A stretch of DNA of 23,553 bases from Competibacteraceae bacterium UBA6584 (GCA_002433805.1 DJIW01000050.1:346-23898); one strand, 5' to 3'. Positions 1 to 9,800 are shown, numbered from the stretch's first letter. Made by a program: numbers and translations. The notes: a model not told the origin generated them from the letters alone.

Positions 1-535
1 CATGTGTCGTTCTACACTGACCACGCGCGACATTCCCGATTACGATCAATTGATGCGGGGACGGTTGGCGCTGCTCGAGCAGCATCAGTTGAAACTGTCT
101 GACATCCAGCGGGTGATCGCCGCAATGGGTCCGTTGGAAGGGGCCGGCGAGTTCCTGGATTGGTTGCGCGAGCGTTTCCAAGTCGTAATTTTGTCCGATA
201 CCTTCTATGAATTCGCCGCGCCGTTAATGCGCCAACTCAGTTGGCCGACGCTGTTTTGTCATCGTCTGGAAGTGGTGGAGGATCGGATTGTCAATTACGT
301 TCTGCGCCAGGAAGATTCCAAACGCCAGGCGGTGCGCGCCTTTCACGGCCTCAACTGCCGGGTGATCGCCGCCGGCGATTCTTACAATGACACCGCCATG
401 CTGGCGGAAGCCGAAGCCGGAATTCTGTTCCGGCCGCCGCAAAATGTGATCGACGAATTCCCGCAATTTCCCATCGCGCGAACCTTCGATGAGATGCGCG
501 CCGAATTCAGCAGGGCCAGCCTCCGTCGCGTGTAG
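1..535 (+). CDS. thrH: ThrH-type phosphoserine/homoserine phosphatase (5' truncated)
   Basis: This is a haloacid-dehalogenase-superfamily phosphatase. Family knowledge: Pseudomonas ThrH hydrolyses phosphoserine and can transfer phosphate to homoserine, linking serine and threonine metabolism in the cytoplasm. About 177 residues are visible, and the match to remembered ThrH is close over nearly the whole length (TTRDIPDYD, WLRERFQVVILSDTFYEF, AAGDSYNDT, EFPQFP). HAD motif II is the SDT at visible residues 65-67, the motif III lysine is in DSKRQ near 107, and motif IV is GDSYND at 125-130. The family is about 205 residues long, so roughly 30 N-terminal residues are missing, including the motif I nucleophile (DLEGVLVPE in Pseudomonas). 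They must lie left of the window; the ATG at base 2 is therefore internal. The first six visible residues do not clearly match the family, which could reflect local divergence or a contig edge. Confidence 0.93.
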   Translation, partial: MCRSTLTTRDIPDYDQLMRGRLALLEQHQLKLSDIQRVIAAMGPLEGAGEFLDWLRERFQVVILSDTFYEFAAPLMRQLSWPTLFCHRLEVVEDRIVNYVLRQEDSKRQAVRAFHGLNCRVIAAGDSYNDTAMLAEAEAGILFRPPQNVIDEFPQFPIARTFDEMRAEFSRASLRRV

Positions 536-594
536 GCCGCCAGCGTTTAACGAGGGATGATCATTTCAAAATTGCTGATGATGCGGGATCCGCG

Positions 595-603
595 GGGGGA
601 GAA
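595..603 (+). promoter_or_regulatory. Shine-Dalgarno sequence of the Hsp70-like gene, pointing to ATC start
   Basis: GGGGGAGAA is the only good ribosome-binding site near the start of the Hsp70-like gene. Its spacing fits an ATC at 611 and not the TTG at 638, which lies about 34 bases downstream. It decides in favour of initiation near 611, on a non-standard codon, unless the ATC is a sequencing error for ATG. Confidence 0.45.
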
Positions 604-610
604 CTGAGCC

Positions 611-3361
611 ATCGCCCGACAAAAGACTTCCGATTATTTGATCGGGATCGACCTTGGCACCACCCACACGGTGGTGGCCTATGCTGAGCTGAAAGCCGCC
701 GGAGCGGCGGAAATCCATCAATTCGCCATCGAGCAGTTGATCGCGCCCGGCGCGGTGGCGGCTCGGCCGCTGCTGCCTTCGGTGCGCTACCACCCGGCGG
801 CTGGCGAATTGGCGGCGGCCGATACGCGATTGCCTTGGTCGTGTTCCGATCCCGGCGATATCGCGGATGCAGTGCTGGGCGAACTGGCGCGCGAGCGTGG
901 ATCGCGCGTGCCGGGACGCTTGGTGGCCAGCGCCAAAAGCTGGCTGTCGCACGCGGGGGTGGATCGCACCGCGCCGATTTTGCCGTGGGGCGCGGCGGAT
1001 GACATCGCCAAGGTTTCGCCGGTCGCCGCCAGCGCCAGCTATCTCGCCCATATCAGAAGCGCTTGGAACCAACGCTTTCCCCGTCAGCCGCTGGAGCGTC
1101 AAGAAGCGGTGTTGACCGTGCCGGCTTCGTTTGATGAAGCCGGTCGGGCGCTGACGGTGGAAGCCGCGCGGCTGGCGGGTTTGCCGCAATTGCGGTTGCT
1201 GGAGGAACCGCAAGCGGCGTGCTACGACTGGCTGCACCGCCATCGCGCCGACCTAGCGGCCGCATTGGGCGAGTCGCGCTTGTTGTTGGTTTGCGATGTG
1301 GGCGGCGGCACCACCGACCTGACCTTGATTCAGATCGAGCCCGGCGAAACCGAACCGCGCTTGACTCGCATCGGGGTGGGCGAGCATCTGATGCTCGGCG
1401 GCGATAACATGGATTTAACCCTGGCGCGGATCGCCGAGGCGCGTCTGAGCGGAGAGCGCCTGAACGTCGGCGCGCTATCGCAATTGCTGCAGCAGTGTCG
1501 AAACGCCAAGGAGCGGTTGCTGGCGGAGGATGCGCCGGAACGGGTTCCGGTGACGGTGCTGGGCGGCGGCGCGCGGTTGATCGGCGGCGCGCGGTCGGCG
1601 GAGTTGAGCCGCGACGAAGTCCTGACGCTGCTGGTGGACGGGTTTCTGCCGTTGGTCGAACCGGCGGAGCGGCCGCGGGGCCGGCGCGCCGCCGTGGTCG
1701 AATTCGGCCTGCCTTACGCCGCCGATCCGGCGATCAGCCGGCATCTGGCCGCGTTCTTAAACCACCACGCCGAGGCTGCCCGCCGGGCGTTGGGCCAAAG
1801 CGAACCCACTGATCGCCTTCCGATTCCAGATACCGTATTGCTAAACGGCGGCGTTTTTCACGGCGCGGCGCTGGCGGATCGGCTGTTGGGGCTGTTGGCG
1901 AACTGGCGCGGACAAGCCTTGCGACGGCTCGACAATCCCGATCCCGATTTGGCGGTGGCGCGCGGGGCGGTGGCCTACGGGCTGGCGCGGCGCGGCGAGG
2001 GTTTGCGGATCGGCGGTGGCTCGGCGCGCGGTTATTTTTTGCTGGTCGAGAGCGACAGCGAGCGCAAACAAGGCGTGTGCTTGTTGCCGCGCGGCACGGA
2101 AGACAGTCGGCCGATTCAATTGGATCGAAGCTTTTCGCTGCGGCTCGGCGCGCCGGTGCGGTTCCATCTGCTGTCGTCCACCGGCGATGCGGTCTATCGG
2201 CCCGGCGAAGTCGTGGCGCTGGATAAAGAGGAGTTCGTGCCGTTGCCCCCCATCGCCACGGTGATCGACAGCGACGCCGCCGGCGAGGCTCCGGTGCGGC
2301 TGGTCAGCCAGTTGACCGAGGTCGGCACGCTGGATGTGGAATGCGTGGCGGCGGACGATCCGACGCGGCGCTGGAGTCTGGCTTTTCAACTGCGCGGTGG
2401 CGACGCGGCGACGCTGGCCCGTTTGCACCCGCGGTTTCCGGATGCGGCGGCGCGGTTGGAACGTGGTTACGGCGCGCGCGCCACTGATGTCGAACAAAAA
2501 GAAATCAAAAATTTGCGCGCTGATTTGGAGCGCTTGCTCGGCAAGCGCGAGCGTTGGGACACGCCCCTGTTGCGCGAGCTGGCCGGCGTGCTGCAGGCAG
2601 GCGCGCGGCGTCGGCGGCGCTCGGCGGACCACGAACGGCTGTGGTTCAGTCTGACCGGCTATTGTTTGCGGCCAGGATTCGGCTATCCCCTGGATGACTG
2701 GCGGGTGAAGCAGTTGTGGGCGCTGTACCCGCAGGGCATGCAATACGGTCAGGACGCGCAAAATCGAGCGGAATGGTGGACGTTGTGGCGGCGGGTGGCC
2801 GGCGGCTTGGACGCGGCGGCGCAGGCGCGGTTGAGCGAGGATCTACTGGCCGATCTGCGGCCGCTGACCGGCAAGGCGGCGAAGGACAAAACGCCGGGCG
2901 TCGAGGACATGGCGCGGCTGGCCGGCGTGTTGGAGAGGTTGCCGGCGACGCGCAAGCTCGAGCTGGGCCGGCTGCTGCTGGCGCGGCTGGCGCGCAAGGG
3001 CGAATCGCCGCAGCTGTGGTGGGCGGTCGGCCGCTTGGGAACGCGGGTGCCGGCTTACGGCAGCGCCCACGACGTGATCCCGGCGGACGCGGCGGCGGAC
3101 TGGCTGGAGCGGGTGATCGCGCTCGATTGGCGCGCGGTGACGCCGGCTCCGTTTGCGGCCGCGCTGCTGGCGCGGCTCAGCGGCGACCGGGAACGCGACT
3201 TGGACGACGGATGGCGGGCGCGGGTACTGGAACGGCTGCGCGCCGCTAAAGCGCCCGCATCCTGGCTGCGGATGGTCGAGGAGGTCGCGGATCTGGACGA
3301 AACCGACGCCGGTCGAGTCTTTGGAGAAGCGCTGCCGCCGGGATTGCGGCTGGTGGCTTAG
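611..3361 (+). CDS. Hsp70-family (DnaK-related) ATPase with long C-terminal extension
   Basis: This is a large cytoplasmic Hsp70-like protein. Counting from a TTG at 638 it has 907 residues. The N-terminal actin-like ATPase domain shows phosphate-1 GIDLGTTHT (residues 3-11), phosphate-2 CDVGGGTTD (219-227) and the adenosine motif NGGVF (403-407). The C-terminal half, rich in Arg, Leu and Trp, is not a DnaK peptide-binding domain; it resembles the extension of 'DnaK-related' proteins (DUF3731 type) as I remember them. The client is unknown. The start is uncertain: the only standard start codon before the ATPase motif is TTG 638, which has no Shine-Dalgarno sequence. A strong GGGGGAGAA (595-603) sits 7-9 bases before ATC 611, which would add nine residues and give the short leader usual before this motif. 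In other genomes such genes often sit beside a second Hsp70 gene; none is present here. The ATPase call is firm, the start is not. Confidence 0.85.
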   Translation: MARQKTSDYLIGIDLGTTHTVVAYAELKAAGAAEIHQFAIEQLIAPGAVAARPLLPSVRYHPAAGELAAADTRLPWSCSDPGDIADAVLGELARERGSRVPGRLVASAKSWLSHAGVDRTAPILPWGAADDIAKVSPVAASASYLAHIRSAWNQRFPRQPLERQEAVLTVPASFDEAGRALTVEAARLAGLPQLRLLEEPQAACYDWLHRHRADLAAALGESRLLLVCDVGGGTTDLTLIQIEPGETEPRLTRIGVGEHLMLGGDNMDLTLARIAEARLSGERLNVGALSQLLQQCRNAKERLLAEDAPERVPVTVLGGGARLIGGARSAELSRDEVLTLLVDGFLPLVEPAERPRGRRAAVVEFGLPYAADPAISRHLAAFLNHHAEAARRALGQSEPTDRLPIPDTVLLNGGVFHGAALADRLLGLLANWRGQALRRLDNPDPDLAVARGAVAYGLARRGEGLRIGGGSARGYFLLVESDSERKQGVCLLPRGTEDSRPIQLDRSFSLRLGAPVRFHLLSSTGDAVYRPGEVVALDKEEFVPLPPIATVIDSDAAGEAPVRLVSQLTEVGTLDVECVAADDPTRRWSLAFQLRGGDAATLARLHPRFPDAAARLERGYGARATDVEQKEIKNLRADLERLLGKRERWDTPLLRELAGVLQAGARRRRRSADHERLWFSLTGYCLRPGFGYPLDDWRVKQLWALYPQGMQYGQDAQNRAEWWTLWRRVAGGLDAAAQARLSEDLLADLRPLTGKAAKDKTPGVEDMARLAGVLERLPATRKLELGRLLLARLARKGESPQLWWAVGRLGTRVPAYGSAHDVIPADAAADWLERVIALDWRAVTPAPFAAALLARLSGDRERDLDDGWRARVLERLRAAKAPASWLRMVEEVADLDETDAGRVFGEALPPGLRLVA

Positions 3362-3455
3362 GCGCGGATCGGCCGGCCAACAACGTCAGCGTGCCGGCGG
3401 CGGAGATCGCGCGGGCGTGGGGCGGCTTGGCGACCACCCTTATCCTGGGTTGGAA

Positions 3456-4616
3456 TCAGGCCGCCACGCTCAATTCCAGCACCTTGCGACTGGCGGCCAA
3501 ATCGACGTCCCCATGTTCGCCGAGTTTGGTCAGCTTGTGGCGCTCCAGTTGGCTCACCAGAGCCGGCACGGCGTCGGCCGCGATTCCGTAATCGCGCAGG
3601 TAAGTCCGCACCCCCATCCGCTCGAAAAAGTCGCGGGTCTTGGCGATGGCCGCGTCGATCCGCCCGTCCTCATCGCCGTCGGTGAGATTCCAGACGCGGG
3701 CGGCGTACTGCAGCAGTTTCTCCCGCTTCTTGTCCCGTTTGACCGCCAGCATGCTCGGCAGCACGATCGCCAGGGTTTGAGCGTGGTCGAGTCCGTGCAG
3801 GGCGGTGATCTCGTGACCGATCATGTGAGTGGCCCAATCGCCGGGAACGCCCGAGCCGATCAAGCCGTTCAAGGCCAGGGTGGTGCACCACATAATGTTG
3901 GCGCGCACCTCGTAATCGTCCGGCGTCGCCAGCCCCTTGGGGCCTTCCTCGATCAACGTCAGCAGCAGCCCTTCGGCGAAGCGATCCTGAATCGGCGCGT
4001 TGACCGGATAGGTCAGATACTGCTCCATGATGTGGGTGTAGGCATCGACCACGCCGTTGCCGATTTGCCGGGGCGGCAGGGTAAAAGTGGTGGCCGGATC
4101 GAGCACCGAAAAGCGCGGATAAACCAGCGGGTGCATGAACGCCAGCTTGTCGCGGGTGGCGCGGCGGGTGACGACCGCGCCGCTGTTCATTTCCGAGCCG
4201 GTCGCGGGAAGGGTCAGGATCGAGCCCAAGGGTAGGGCTTGTTCGATGCGGCCGCGCTTGGCCAGGATGTCCCACGGTTCGCCCGCGAACGGCACGGCGG
4301 CGGCGATAAATTTGGTGCCATCGACCACCGAGCCGCCGCCGACCGCCAGGAGAAAATCAACCTTTTCCCCGCGAGCCCGCTCGACCGCCTGCATTAAGGT
4401 CTCATAGGTCGGATTGGGTTCGATGCCGGCGAATTCGAACACGGTCCGTCCGGCCAAGGCGGCCATGACCTGCTCGTAAACGCCGTTTTGCTTGATGCTG
4501 CCGCCGCCGTAAGTCATCAGGATGCGTCGGTCTTTGGGGATTTCCTTGGCGATGGCGGCGATTTGACCCTTGCCGAACAAAATTTTGGTCGGGTTATAAA
4601 AACTGAAATTGAGCAT
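3456..4616 (-). CDS. yqhD: NADPH-dependent aldehyde reductase YqhD
   Basis: This is an iron/zinc-type (group III) alcohol dehydrogenase. Family knowledge: E. coli YqhD uses NADPH to reduce short-chain and lipid-peroxidation aldehydes such as acrolein and malondialdehyde, protecting against oxidative damage. The 386 residues match E. coli YqhD (387) end to end. Visible are the NADPH-binding GGGS at 37-40, GGGSVVDGTKFIAAA at 93-107, and the metal ligands D191, H195, H264 and H278, corresponding to E. coli D194, H198, H267 and H281. The start is ATG at 4616, preceded by GAGGAAA at 4624-4630. It lies 23 bases after the stop of the upstream oxidoreductase, so the two are very probably one operon. 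The E. coli gene is controlled by the AraC-type YqhC; no such gene is in the window. Identification is secure. Confidence 0.95.
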   Translation of the reverse strand: MLNFSFYNPTKILFGKGQIAAIAKEIPKDRRILMTYGGGSIKQNGVYEQVMAALAGRTVFEFAGIEPNPTYETLMQAVERARGEKVDFLLAVGGGSVVDGTKFIAAAVPFAGEPWDILAKRGRIEQALPLGSILTLPATGSEMNSGAVVTRRATRDKLAFMHPLVYPRFSVLDPATTFTLPPRQIGNGVVDAYTHIMEQYLTYPVNAPIQDRFAEGLLLTLIEEGPKGLATPDDYEVRANIMWCTTLALNGLIGSGVPGDWATHMIGHEITALHGLDHAQTLAIVLPSMLAVKRDKKREKLLQYAARVWNLTDGDEDGRIDAAIAKTRDFFERMGVRTYLRDYGIAADAVPALVSQLERHKLTKLGEHGDVDLAASRKVLELSVAA

Positions 4617-4639
4617 GGCGCAGTTTCCTCAAAAATGGA

Positions 4640-5584
4640 TCAGTCGGCGACGTGGAGGACGATCTTGCCGCGCGCGTGGCCACCTTGGCTGATGGCGTGC
4701 GCCTGGCGGGCCTCGGCCAACGGCAGCACGCTGTGAATGATCGGCTTTATTTTGCCCTCGTCGATCAAGCGGGTGATGGCTCGCAGTTGTTCGCCGTCGG
4801 CGTGAATGAAGACGAAGGCCCGGCGCACGCCGCGTTCGGCGGCGGTTTCCTTCGACGGCGGGCTGACCACCGAAACCAGTATCCCGCCGGGTTTCAACAC
4901 CTTCCAGGACCGTTCCTGGGTGTCGCCTCCGATGGTGTCGAGCACGACATCCACCTCGTGGACCGCATCCTCGAAACGAAATTTGGTGTAATCGATAAAT
5001 TGGTCGGCGCCCAGTTCGGCCACCAGTCCGGTGTTGGCCGCCGAAGCCGTGGCGATCACCCGCGCGCCGCGCGCCTTGGCCAATTGCACCGCCAAACTGC
5101 CGACCCCGCCGGCGGCGGCGTGGATCAACACGGTTTGGCCCGCTTGCAATTGGGCGGCGTCCACCAGCGATTGCCAGGCCGTCAGCGCGGCGAGCGGCAC
5201 GGCAGCGGCGTGGATGTGATCGAGCGCGGCCGGCTTGCGAGCGACTTCGCTGGCTTTAACGGCGATGTATTCCGCGTAACCGCCGTCGCGTTCGATGTCG
5301 GGCCGGAGGTAAACCTCGTCGCCGGCTCGAAAGCCGGCGGCTTCGGGTCCGACCTCGACGACCTCGCCGGAGACGTCCCAGCCGAGCACCAGCGGCAGCT
5401 GGTGCCGCAGCGCGTCCTGTAAATAACCTTCCCGGATTTTCCAGTCGACCGGATTGACCGCCGCCGCGCGAATCCGAATCAGCAGATCATCGGGTTTGAG
5501 CTTCGGCATCGACACATCTTCGTAGTGCAACACTTCAGGACCGCCATAGGCGTGAATGCGCACGGCTTTCATGGTCAACATCAT
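4640..5584 (-). CDS. NADP-dependent quinone-oxidoreductase-type MDR enzyme
   Basis: This is a zinc-free medium-chain dehydrogenase/reductase of the quinone oxidoreductase family, about 314 residues. The N-terminal GroES-like domain starts MKAVRIHAYGGPEVL, contains AAAVNPVDWKIREG (40-53) and the LGWDVSGEV stretch (67-75). The nucleotide-binding domain carries AAAGGVGS (156-163) followed by AVQLAKARGARVI, the usual NADPH pocket. No structural-zinc cysteine cluster is seen. Such enzymes reduce quinones or alpha,beta-unsaturated carbonyls; the exact substrate cannot be read from sequence. An open frame continues up to 5665, but ATG 5584 (followed by a second ATG at 5581) is preceded by GGAG with about eight bases between, and the family N-terminus begins just after it, so I chose 5584. 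It is the first gene of an operon with yqhD, and the pairing fits joint disposal of reactive carbonyls. It is divergent from the RND adaptor gene. Confidence 0.88.
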   Translation of the reverse strand: MMLTMKAVRIHAYGGPEVLHYEDVSMPKLKPDDLLIRIRAAAVNPVDWKIREGYLQDALRHQLPLVLGWDVSGEVVEVGPEAAGFRAGDEVYLRPDIERDGGYAEYIAVKASEVARKPAALDHIHAAAVPLAALTAWQSLVDAAQLQAGQTVLIHAAAGGVGSLAVQLAKARGARVIATASAANTGLVAELGADQFIDYTKFRFEDAVHEVDVVLDTIGGDTQERSWKVLKPGGILVSVVSPPSKETAAERGVRRAFVFIHADGEQLRAITRLIDEGKIKPIIHSVLPLAEARQAHAISQGGHARGKIVLHVAD

Positions 5585-5667
5585 GCTAAATTCTCCGAAA
5601 GCGGCCGTTGGGAACATTTTTGTTATGACCAGATAAACCATTGCCTCGTTAAAAGCATTCGGCAACC

Positions 5668-5686
5668 ATAAATCATTATCATTCTG
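5668..5686 (-). promoter_or_regulatory. Possible Fur-like operator in the divergent oxidoreductase/RND promoter region
   Basis: Read on the minus strand, this AT-rich patch contains AATGATAATGATT. By eye about 13 of 19 positions agree with the Fur consensus (GATAATGATAATCATTATC). It lies in the 158-base region between the divergent oxidoreductase and RND adaptor starts, in an otherwise GC-rich neighbourhood where any AT-rich promoter could give chance matches. It could regulate either operon. This is a motif resemblance only. Confidence 0.25.
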
Positions 5687-5742
5687 CTAGGGTCGTTTTA
5701 TGTTTTCCACCGTGCCGGCATCCGATCGAAAGGAAGCGCCTC

Positions 5743-6837
5743 ATGCGGCATAAGGCCGCAGCCGGTTTGCTGTGCGCCGTCACCGTGTTGGCCGGTTGCG
5801 GCCCGTCCCAGGACGCGCCGTCGGTAGCGGCCGTCAGACCGGTATTGGTGCGGCCGGTCGCCACGGGAAATACGGTTCCGGCGGTGTATTCCGGCGAGGT
5901 GCGCGCCCGTTACGAATCGGATTTGGCCTTTCGGGTGCCCGGCAAATTGGTGGCCCGCCACGTCGATGTCGGCGCGCGGGTGGAGCGCGGCAAAGCCTTG
6001 GCCCGGCTCGATCCCGCCGACCTGCGGCTCAACGCCGAAGCCGCCCGGGCGCAGTTGGCCGCCGCCGAGAGCGATTACGCCCTGGCCGACGCCGAACAGA
6101 ACCGTTACGCCGCCCTGTTGGAAAAAAAGCTGATCGCGCAATCGCTTTACGATGCCAAGGTCACGGCCTACAAGGCGGCCAAGGCCAAGCGCGATCAGGC
6201 GCGCGCTCAACAGGCCGTGATCGACAATCAGGAGAACTACAGCATGTTGAGCGCCGATCACCCCGGCGTGGTGACGGGGGTGCTCGCCGAAGTCGGCCAG
6301 GTGGTCAGCGCCGGCCAACCGGTGTTCAGGGTGGCGCGCACCGATGAAAAAGAGATCGCCATCAATATTCCCGAGCGTCAAGTCGCCGAAACGCGCGCGG
6401 CCAAGGCGATGTGGGTGACGTTGTGGGCGCGGCCGGAGTTGCGGTTGCCGGCCGAATTGCGGGAGCTGTCGCCCGCCGCCGACGCGGCGACCCGCACCTA
6501 TGGCGCCCGCATCCGCTTGCTCGCCAACGACCCGGCGGTTCAATTGGGCATGACCGCGCAAGTCGCCGTTCAATCCCCGTCCTCGGAAACCGCGCTGGTG
6601 GTGCCGCTGACGGCGGTGGTGGATCAAGGCGGCGGGCCGGCGGTCTGGGTGGTGGTCGACGGGAAAGCCCAGCGCCGTCCGGTCGAAATCCGCCAATATC
6701 GCGAGGACGGCGCGGTGCTGGCCAGCGGGGTCCAGGTCGGGGAACCGGTGGTGACGGTCGGCGCGCACAAGCTGGTCGACGGACAGCCGGTGCGGCCGGT
6801 GGTTCAGGACGCCGCGGCGGCCGCCAAACCGCCATGA
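5743..6837 (+). CDS. RND efflux periplasmic adaptor (membrane fusion lipoprotein)
   Basis: This HlyD/AcrA-family adaptor of 364 residues would bridge an inner-membrane RND pump and an outer-membrane channel. The N-terminus is a lipoprotein signal: charged MRHK, hydrophobic core, lipobox LAGC with Cys19 as the lipidated residue, so the mature protein is anchored in the periplasm. Around residues 45-90 is the first half of the barrel-sandwich (YSGEVRARYESDLAFRVPGKL, with VGARVERGKALARLDP). An alpha-helical hairpin rich in Ala, Gln and Lys follows (about 85-160), then the second half-motif HPGVVTGVLAEVGQVV and beta-barrel/membrane-proximal domains. The start is ATG 5743 with AGGAAG upstream. The stop overlaps the pump's start codon in an ATGA arrangement, which implies translational coupling. 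Substrate is unknown. No outer-membrane factor gene is adjacent, so it presumably uses a TolC-like protein encoded elsewhere. Confidence 0.92.
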   Translation: MRHKAAAGLLCAVTVLAGCGPSQDAPSVAAVRPVLVRPVATGNTVPAVYSGEVRARYESDLAFRVPGKLVARHVDVGARVERGKALARLDPADLRLNAEAARAQLAAAESDYALADAEQNRYAALLEKKLIAQSLYDAKVTAYKAAKAKRDQARAQQAVIDNQENYSMLSADHPGVVTGVLAEVGQVVSAGQPVFRVARTDEKEIAINIPERQVAETRAAKAMWVTLWARPELRLPAELRELSPAADAATRTYGARIRLLANDPAVQLGMTAQVAVQSPSSETALVVPLTAVVDQGGGPAVWVVVDGKAQRRPVEIRQYREDGAVLASGVQVGEPVVTVGAHKLVDGQPVRPVVQDAAAAAKPP

Positions 6838-9800
6838 CCGGTTTTAATCTGTCGGCTTGGGCGATCCGCCATCGGGCGTTGGTCGGATTTTTTATCGCCG
6901 CCGCCGCCCTGATGGGCGTCTACGGCTACCAGCGGCTCGGTCAGGCGGACGATCCGCCGTTCACCTTCAAGGTGATGGTGATCCGCGCCCTGTGGCCGGG
7001 CGCGACGGCCTTGGAAGTGGAGCAGCAGCTCACCGACCGGATCGAAAAGAAATTGCAGGAAGCCCCCCAAGTCGACCGGTTGGTCAGTTATTCGCGCCCT
7101 GGTGAGTCGGTGGTCCTGTTCGTCGCCAAGGATTCCGCGCCGGCCGCCATGATTCCCGAGGTGTTTTATCAGGTCCGCAAAAAGATTGGCGACATCCGCT
7201 ACCTGTTGCCGCCCAATGTGTTGGGGCCGTTTTTCAACGACGAGTTCGGCGATGTCTACGGCAACATCTACGCGCTGGTGTCGGACGAATTAAGTTACGC
7301 CGAATTGAAAGCCTACGCCGATCAAGTCCGGGACCGGCTGCTGCGGGTCGGCCAAGTCGCCAAGGTCGATCTGTTCGGCGAGCAGGATGAAAAAATCTAC
7401 CTGGACATCGCCAACGCCAAGCTGGCCACGCTCGGGCTCGATCTCAACGCCGTGCTTCAGGCGTTGGCGCGCCAGAATGCGGTGTCCGGCGCGGGTTTTT
7501 TCGAAACCGCCGGCGAGCGGATTTATCTGCGGACCAGCGGCGCGTTCGATACGGTGGAGGATGTGCGCGAAACGGTGATCCGCGCCAACGGCCGGGCGTT
7601 TCGCATCGGCGACATCGCCGATGTCCGGCGCGGCTATGTCGAGCCGCCCGCGCCTCGGGTGCGCCACGGCGGCCGCCAGGCCATCGCCATCGGGGTGGTG
7701 ATGACCCTCGGCGGCGATATCATCCAGCTGGGCCAACATCTGAAAGCGGAGATCGAAGGCTTGCAAGAGCGGCTGCCGCTGGGCGTGGATTTGCGGGAAG
7801 TCGCCAGCCAACCGGCGGTGGTGGAGCGCTCCATCGGCAATTTCGTCAAGGCGTTGACCGAGGCGGTATTGATCGTGCTGGCGGTCACCTTTTTCAGCTT
7901 GGGGCTGCGCACCGGCATGGTGGTGGCGCTGTCGATTCCGCTGGTGCTGGCGGTCACCTTTCTGCTGATGTGGCTGTTTAACGTCGGTCTGCACAAGATT
8001 TCGCTCGGAGCGCTGATTTTGGCGCTGGGGCTGTTGGTGGACGACGCCATCATCGCCGTGGAGATGATGTGGGTCAAAATGGAGGAGGGCTGGGAGCGCG
8101 CCAGGGCCGCCGCCTTCGCCTACACCAGTACCGCCGGGCCGATGCTGTCGGGCACGCTGGTCACGATGGCCGGTTTTTTACCCATCGCCACGGCGCGGTC
8201 CTCCACCGGCGAATACACGATTTCGATTTTTCAGGTCAACGCGATCGCGCTGTTGCTGTCGTGGCTGGCGGCGGTGGTCGTCATTCCCTGGCTCGGCTTT
8301 CAGATGCTGCCGGACCCGCGCGCGCCGCGCCAGCCCAGGCTGTTGGCGCGGTGGTGGCGTCGCGCCCGCCACCAGCCGGTCGAACCGGTGATATCCGGCG
8401 TTCACAACGAATATGAGGTTTACCACACGCCGTTTTACCGCCGGTTTCGCGGTGTCGTGGAGTGGTGCGTGTCCCACCGCTGGCTGGTGGTCGCCATCAC
8501 GGTCGCGCTGTTCGCGCTGGCGATCGTGGGGTTCGGCAAGGTGCAACAGCAGTTTTTTCCGGTATCGACTCGATTGGAGCTGATGGTGGATCTGCGGTTG
8601 CCGGAAGGGTCTTCGCTCAAGGCGGTGGAAACCGAAGTCCATAAGCTGGAGGAGGTGCTGCGGAAGGAGCCGGGCATCGACAACTTCGTGGCTTACCTCG
8701 GTTGGGGCGCGCCGCGCTACTATTTGGGCTTGGACCAACAGTTGCCGGCGGCCAATTACGCGCAATTCGTCATTCTCACCCAGAGCATGGAGGCGCGCGA
8801 GGCTTTGCGGGCGCGGCTGATCGCTTGGTTCGAGACCGATTTTCCCGGCTTGCTCGCCAACGTGACCCGCGTCGAGAACGGGCCGCCGGTCGGATTTCCG
8901 GTGCAATTTCGGGTGTCCGGTCAGGATTTGCCAGCATTGCGAGCGCTGGCCGGCGAAGTCGCGACCATCATGCGCGGCAATCCCCATCTCAGTAACGTGC
9001 AATTCGACTGGGACGAACAATCCAAAATCGTCGGCATCGAAATTGACCAAAACAAGGCGCGCTTGCTGGGTTTGAACAGTCAGGATTTGGCGCAGGTGCT
9101 CAATACCGCGCTCAACGGCTTGGCCGTCACCGCCTATCGCGAGCGCGACAAACTGATCGAGGTGGTCTTGCGGGCGGATCTCGCCTCGCGGACTCACTTA
9201 AGCGTGCTCGGTGAATTGACGGTGCCGACGGCAAGCGGCAAGAGCGTGCCGCTTTCGCAAGTCGCGCGGCTGCGGTACGGGTTTGAACCGGGGGTGATCT
9301 GGCGGCGCGACCGGCTGCCGACCATCACGGTGCGCGCCAACGTTTACGGCGCCATTCAACCGGCGACGGTGACGGCGCAAATCGAACCGCTGCTCGCGCC
9401 CATTCGCGCCGCGTTGCCGGAGGGATTCCGGCTGGAGACCGGCGGTACGGTGGAGGAATCGGCCAAGGGTCAGAAGTCGGTCATGGTCGGCATGCCGCTG
9501 TTCGTGTTGGTGGTGCTGACCATTCTGATGGTGCAGTTGCAGAGTTTTTCGCGGGTGGTGATGGTGCTGTTGACCGCGCCGTTGGGCTTGATCGGCGTGA
9601 CGCTGTTTTTGCTGCTGTTCGATCAGCCGTTCGGCTTTGTGGCGATGCTCGGCACCATTGCGCTGTTTGGCATGATCATGCGCAACTCGGTGATTCTGGT
9701 GGACCAAATCCGCCAGGATATCGCCGCCGGTCGCGGCGAATGGGAGGCCATTGTCGAATCGACCGTGCGACGGTTCCGGCCGATTGTGCTGACGGCCGCG

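Noticed and set aside
1841..2761. 306-codon open frame on the minus strand inside the Hsp70-like gene
   Set aside because: It is antisense to a strongly conserved gene, Arg/Gln/Pro/Ala-rich and without any recognisable motif; long antisense frames are expected at this GC content.
3362..3455. Terminator between the convergent Hsp70-like and yqhD genes
   Set aside because: GC-rich short palindromes (GGCCGGCC) occur, but no stem followed by a T-run could be found on either strand.
5698..6768. 356-codon minus-strand open frame over the RND adaptor gene
   Set aside because: The plus strand encodes a clear lipoprotein adaptor; the antisense product (Arg/His/Gly-rich) has no domain signature.
6411..6833. 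N-terminal extension of the RND pump in its open frame
   Set aside because: The extension overlaps the adaptor gene in another frame; RND homology and TM1 start at MTGFN, where ATG overlaps the adaptor stop.
8178..9197. 339-codon minus-strand open frame inside the RND pump
   Set aside because: It is a shadow of the conserved pump coding sequence.
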